Shown one piece after another: positions 55,378 to 59,332 of a stretch of 59,332 nt of DNA (its first letter is position 1; every line of letters begins with the position of its first letter). Position numbers and translations under genes: made by a program. The DNA lies in assembly GCA_023375785.1 (NCBI GenBank), contig SZWC01016160.1:1-59332 (forward strand), in the 5' to 3' direction. The notes beneath the pieces were generated by a model. That model ran no database searches and was not told the origin of the DNA. It was given only the letters and a program-made list of their open reading frames with translations. The stretch comes from Penium margaritaceum. Lineage: Eukaryota > Streptophyta > Zygnematophyceae > Desmidiales > Peniaceae.

Positions 55378-57129
55378 TTGAGTGTCGAGGCAGACTACAC
55401 TGAGGTGCATCCAGCATGTCCTGTCAGCCGCAAGTTGGTCTCTCGAGAGTTCTTGGTCACTTACAATGCCGCAGCCGACCTTGTCGTGGTCAGATCGAGT
55501 GTGGAGGCATGTGTCCTAGCCACCCGGAGCACTCCCTCGACGATGCCTGATCCAGGCACGTTGAAGGAGGCACTCTCAGCTCACGATGCAGACTTGTGGC
55601 GTGTTGCTTGTGAGGATGAGCTGAGAGCCATCCGTGAGCACGGTGTCGATGAGCTTGTCGACCTTTTGCCTGGGCGGAAGGTTGTACAGGAAAAGTGGGT
55701 CTTTTGCAAGAAGGTGAAGCCTGATGGCACAGCGGATCACTACAAGGCTCGCTTGACGGCCAAGGGGTTCTCGCACGTTGAGGGAGTTGATTTCACTGAC
55801 ACCTTTCCACCCGTTGGCCGCATGACCATCGCTCGCGCTCTGTTTGGGGTTGTTGCTCACCACGGCTGGGAGCTGCACCAGATAGACGTGAACAACGCAT
55901 TCCTCCATGGCACCTTAGAGGAGGAGATCTACATGGTCCAGCCACCTGGAGTCGAGGTCGGTGACAAGGTCTTGCGCTTGCGCAAGGCCTTGTATGGCCT
56001 GAAACAGTCACCCAGGTGCTGGAACTTAGAGATCAGCGGCACACTGACACGTGCCGGTTACGTGCAGAGTGATGCTGACCCGTCCCTCTTTCTCAGACGG
56101 ATAGGTGAGAGCTTTACTGCCATCCTGGTCTACGTGGACAACCTCCTGATTGCGTCTCCTTCTATGGAGGATGTGAAGGAGGCCAAAGCAGTTCTCCAGG
56201 CTGCCTACAGGATGAAGGACCTTGGTCCTGCAGCCGTTTTTCTCGGGATGGAGATCATGCGTGATAATCAGCGACGAACACTCTTGTTGCATCAGGCACA
56301 TTACGCTCGCTTTGTGGGGGAGTGGTTTGCTGACCTCATGGGTGCAGTTTCCACAGCCTCCACCCCCATCACACTTGACATGCAGGATGCTCTGTAGGTG
56401 GATGATCCCGCAGACCTGGGGGAGACAGTGGACGTGACCCTGTACTTTCGCCTGATTGGCTCTTTGATGTACTTGGCCACTACCACATGACCTAACATTG
56501 CCTTCGTCGTCAACCTTCTTGCATTCTTTTCACAGTGTCCTTGGGTGAGAGCCCTTCAGGCGTCTGTGCGAGTGGTGCGGTACGTGGTGTCCACACCGTA
56601 CCTCGGGCTCTGCTTTCAACGGCAGTCTTCGGTGGTAGTCGACGGCTACACAGACGGTGACATGGCCTAGAGTCCTGATGGGCGCAGTCGGACAGGGTTC
56701 ATGTTCCTGCTTGGTGGCACCGCTATGTCGTGGCACAGTGGCAAGCACGGTTGTATCGCATGTAGCTCATAAGAGGCTGAGTATGTTGCCCTGGGGGCTG
56801 GGGCTGTTGAGGCGGTGTGGCTGTAGCGTCTGTTTTGTGAGTTGCGTCAGTCTGTGCCTTACATCATTCTGCAGTGTGACAACCAGAGTGCTCTTGCCAT
56901 TGCAGAGAAATCTGGTGTGTTTCATGCACGCACAAAGCACATTGCTGTTCTGCATCACTTTGTGCGTGATCTTGTGGAGCGACAGGTGATCTCCGTCATA
57001 TCGGTCGGCATGGACATGCAGCGGGCTGACTTCTTGACCAAGGCACTTGCGCGCGGAAAGTTCATGGTGGCCATTCGTTCTGTCGAGCTACGCCCCTTGC
57101 CTGAGAGTGGCTTAGAGTGGGGTGTGTGA
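55378..57129 (+). pseudogene. copia-7 reverse transcriptase and RNase H
   Basis: The first 339 codons (55378-56397) are uninterrupted: EKWVFCKKVKPDG, YKARLTAKGFSHVEGVDF, HQIDVNNAFLHGTLEEE, YGLKQSPRCWN, catalytic box YVDN (56131-56142), YRMKDLGPAAVFLGME. Stops follow at DAL*VDD (TAG), TTT*PNI (TGA), DMA*SPD (TAG, for Trp), CSS*EAE (TAA) and VWL*RLF (TAG; Gln in copia-3). RNase H then runs open to 57129 (HARTKHIAVLHHFVRD, ADFLTKALARGK). The Asn in place of the second catalytic Asp would inactivate a normal RT. Confidence 0.9.
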
Positions 57130-57205
57130 GCATGGATTGTTAAGCATCTTGTTGTGCACCTGTGTCAGTTCTGCACGTGTATGGACATGCATACCATCGG
57201 GTCAT

Positions 57206-57212
57206 GGGGGAG
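57206..57212 (+). other. Polypurine tract of copia-7
   Basis: CATGGGGGAG abuts the 3' LTR start TGTTGTGATG, identical to the junction at copia-3 and, in inverse orientation, to that of element 2. Confidence 0.8.
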
Positions 57213-57757
57213 TGTTGTGATGTGAGTTGTTACCGTCTGTTTGTATAGCTTACAGACGGCTGCCACGACGTCCCGGGTGCTTGTTGGGGTGCTTTGTAGT
57301 TTTTCTGAAGACGTTAGAGTTTTCTCGGTGGACTGGCTCTCTAGCCCGATTTGCATGTTTTGTATTGTCTGTGCACCGATCGATGCAGGAATTGTGCGTG
57401 TGACCAGTTGTAGCGTCCGACTCGAGATTATGCATCTCTAGGTTTAGACAGTGTTGCGTTTGGATGCCTGTGCCCAGAGTTACGGCCAAAACAGTGGTTT
57501 TGAGCCGGTTTTACGACAGATTGACACTGCCGCGTGCGTCACCCGCTGTGTGTCGCGGCAGGTAGTTATGCTGTGTGCTTGTAAGTTGTCATCTCTCTCT
57601 ACATTACTAAGCTATTGGAGCTTATGAGACTGTGCGCGTCTCCCTAGCCTGATCCTTGTTGTTTCTTGCACCTACTTGCTTGCTAGTGCGCCAGATGACT
57701 GGAAAGTGTCGCCACGTCAGGAGCAGCAAGGTTAGGAAGCTTCCTAGAAATTTCTCG
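57213..57757 (+). repeat. 3' LTR of copia-7
   Basis: 545 bp, homologous to 50025-50662 but lacking about 93 bp between TATAGCTTA and GACGGCTGCC. Numerous other single-base differences from the 5' LTR show that this insertion is old. Confidence 0.88.
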
Positions 57758-57778
57758 ATCGCATGGAGAGTTGGACTG

Positions 57779-57950
57779 GTGGGAGGGGCACATGGGGCTT
57801 ACTCTCCAGAAGCAGGGGCGAATGAGGCATAGATTTTGAAGGTAGGGGCGAATGGGATTTGGTTTTTGGAGGTCGGGATGAATTAGGTTAATTGTTCCGT
57901 GGTAGGGGCGGATGTGATTTATTTTTCCAAGGTTAGGGTACATGAGGATG
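57779..57950. repeat. Degenerate 30-bp tandem repeat upstream of the helicase gene
   Basis: Five to six units with the core GGTAGGGGCGAATGNGATTT followed by a T run, at about 57803, 57838, 57868, 57899 and 57929. It lies between copia-7 and the helicase start, where promoter elements would be. No TATA box was recognised. Confidence 0.65.
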
Positions 57951-58095
57951 AAGCACTACAAAAGAGGGGTAGTTTATGTTTTCACAGAATCAGTCGATTG
58001 AACACAGCACTTCTGTTCGCCGCTCCCTTGGGTAGGGTGGCATCAACCGTTCACAAGAGAACGAAAACTGCTTTCACCCTTCGCGTTGACTTCTG

Positions 58096-59310
58096 ATGTG
58101 TCCCTGCCTCCACCGCCATCCTCTCCGCTCTCGCTTGATGTGGACGCGACCTCGCAACTTCGGAGAAGTTGCCCGCATACCTCTGCTGTGGCACTGCAGT
58201 AAGCTGTTGAGGCAAACCGGCGCGCCTTCTGCAACTTCCATCACTCGTCCCTGGGCGTTCTCGCCGTCTTCGTTGTCGCACCCTTCTTCCCTCGCTGCCG
58301 ACGTACGTTACGTTGCACCTGCTCTAGCGAAACCCTGTTTTGTCGGTGCCGCTGCTGCCGCTGCTGCTGCAGGGCGTGTTGGTCTTTCGTCCGGCCACAT
58401 GGGGACGCCGGCACCGGCGACAATGTGCGCTCGATCATCATCCCTGTCAGCGGCGGCAGCAGCGGTGGCGGCAGCAGCAGCGGCTGCANGTGGAGCAGCT
58501 GGCGCTGTTGCTGGTTCGAGAGCCAGCGGCAGAAAGTTGTGCGCGGGAATGGAGGCGTCGTGCGGGACGTTTTTGAGGTCGCAAATTTCAGTGCAATCTC
58601 AATCGCAAGGCTGGAGGAGCAGTTTTTGTTTTTCTACGACAACAACGCTTTCGCAGCGGAGGCAGCAGCAGGAGCAGCAACGGCAGCGGCAGCCGGCGGC
58701 TGCGGCGTCGTCAGCGTCCGCTTCTTCTGCGCAGAACGCAAGGCAGCTCTTGCGGCAGCAGCGACTGCAGCAGCAGCAGCAGCAGCAGCAGTTGAAGGCG
58801 CAGGGAGTTGCCGCGTCGCAGCAGGGCCTTGAGGAGGCAGAGGAAGAGGGAGAATTCGGTAAAGCAGCAGCAGCAGCCGAAGCAGTCCCAGCACGAGCCG
58901 GCAGCAGCAGCAGCAATGAAGCGGAAGTGGCTGCTGCGCTGTCCCGCCTCCTCAGCCGCTCTGCTACAGCAGCTGGAGGAGCAGCAGCAGACGGGCAACG
59001 TTCGCGGTCCAACGACCGGCCAGGATCCGCCGATGTTGCTCGCCCATCAAATCGCAACCATCCGTTTGCACAGCTGGGCCTCAGCGATGAGCTGCTGGCC
59101 GCAGTGGATGAGATGCTGGGCGGCCCTGCCACTGACGCCGCTACCTTCGCCTCCGCCGCTGGTGCTGGCGCTGTTGCTGGTGCTGCCCCGCCGTCTCCCA
59201 CGGAGATCCAGGCGGGTGCGATTCGTGCGATATTGCAGCGGCAGAGTGTGGTGGTGGCGTCGCACACGGGCAGCGGCAAGACGTTGGCCTACCTACTGCC
59301 CCTCGCGCAG
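58096..59310 (+). CDS. DEAD-box RNA helicase, plastid RH39-like, exon 1 (3' end beyond window)
   Basis: One frame is open from ATG 58096 (preceded in frame by TGA at 58087) to 59310, 405 codons, then CAG|GTGCGTGCG, a donor site. The end of the exon carries the Q motif (PFAQLGLSDELL ... PTEIQ) and motif I (ASHTGSGKTLAYLLPLAQ), which bind ATP in DEAD-box helicases. The HTGSGKTLAYLLP form resembles plant plastid helicases such as RH39, which acts on plastid 23S rRNA. The long N-terminus is rich in Arg, Ser and Ala, as in plastid transit peptides, and has poly-Ala and poly-Gln runs (58441-58500, 58741-58800). One N at 58490 is inside the Ala run. An ATG at 58138 is an alternative start. Confidence 0.8.
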
Positions 59311-59332
59311 GTGCGTGCGTGCGTGCGTGCGT
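59311..59332 (+). other. Start of intron 1 of the helicase gene
   Basis: GTGCGT repeated to the end of the window. The first GT after CAG is a good donor, and translation through it would leave the conserved helicase sequence. Confidence 0.7.

Larger units (their letters stand above)
50025..57757 (+). mobile_element. Ty1/copia retrotransposon (copia-7), full length, decayed
   Basis: Flanked by ATCAC (50020-50024) and ATCGC (57758-57762), probably a 5-bp target duplication with one later change. Order: 5' LTR (50025-50662), primer-binding site, CAG-rich leader, gag, protease, integrase, Pro-rich linker, RT, RNase H, polypurine tract, 3' LTR (57213-57757). It is the best-preserved member of the family that shares LTRs with element 2. 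Confidence 0.88.

Noticed and set aside
31520..57129. Genetic code in which TAG means glutamine
   Set aside because: Considered because TAG often replaces CAG, but TAG also replaces TGG, and TGA replaces CGA, which deamination explains with one process. Kept as a testable alternative in the findings rather than as a call.
58340..58832. Two shorter plus-strand frames over the helicase N-terminus
   Set aside because: The frame that leads into the Q motif and motif I is a third one, open from 58096. The other two are shadows caused by triplet repeats.

Overview
This is a nuclear window from a eukaryote with a large, transposon-packed genome. I favour a green-lineage organism, possibly a charophyte alga of the Chara type. 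The reasons are copia elements primed by initiator tRNA-Met, a chromodomain gypsy element (chromovirus), a DUF659-type hAT transposase, and a first exon at the right edge resembling plastid DEAD-box helicases of the plant RH39 type. The species is inference. Nothing prokaryotic is present: no operons, no CRISPR array, and I recognise no tRNA or rRNA gene.

Region by region: 1-21016 is a stack of minus-strand LTR elements inserted into each other's LTRs. A 9.1 kb copia element (about 511-9584) lies in the 3' LTR of a non-autonomous LARD-like element (494-15845, perfect TGCTC target duplication). That element in turn lies in an LTR of a second LARD-like element (1-493 plus 15851-19956). 19957-25110 is a decayed copia element without gag, and 25115-27032 is the front half of another copia. 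28424-30873 is a broken hAT transposase. 31520-37822 is a 5'-truncated plus-strand copia, and 38037-38200 is a gypsy LTR scrap. 38370-41014 is the 3' half of a young copia with an intact RT-RNase H frame. 41101-43943 is a ten-exon gene resembling DUF3987 proteins, cut off on its 5' side by a sequence gap. 44391-45590 holds two minisatellites. 45690-49270 is a decayed chromovirus followed by its LTR. 50025-57757 is a full-length decayed copia with both LTRs. 58096-59310 is the first exon of the DEAD-box helicase gene.

Working together: the LARD element at 494-15845 and the plus-strand copia family (31520-37822, 50025-57757) share LTR sequence, polypurine tract and a related primer-binding site. 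This makes the copia family the likely source of proteins that mobilised the LARD. Almost all elements are dead. Their in-frame stops are mostly TAG where sister copies have CAG or TGG, the pattern expected from cytosine deamination in methylated DNA. Only the DUF3987-like gene and the helicase look like cellular-type genes, and the first of these carries one in-frame TAA. Several N positions are flanked by direct duplications that are probably assembly artefacts.
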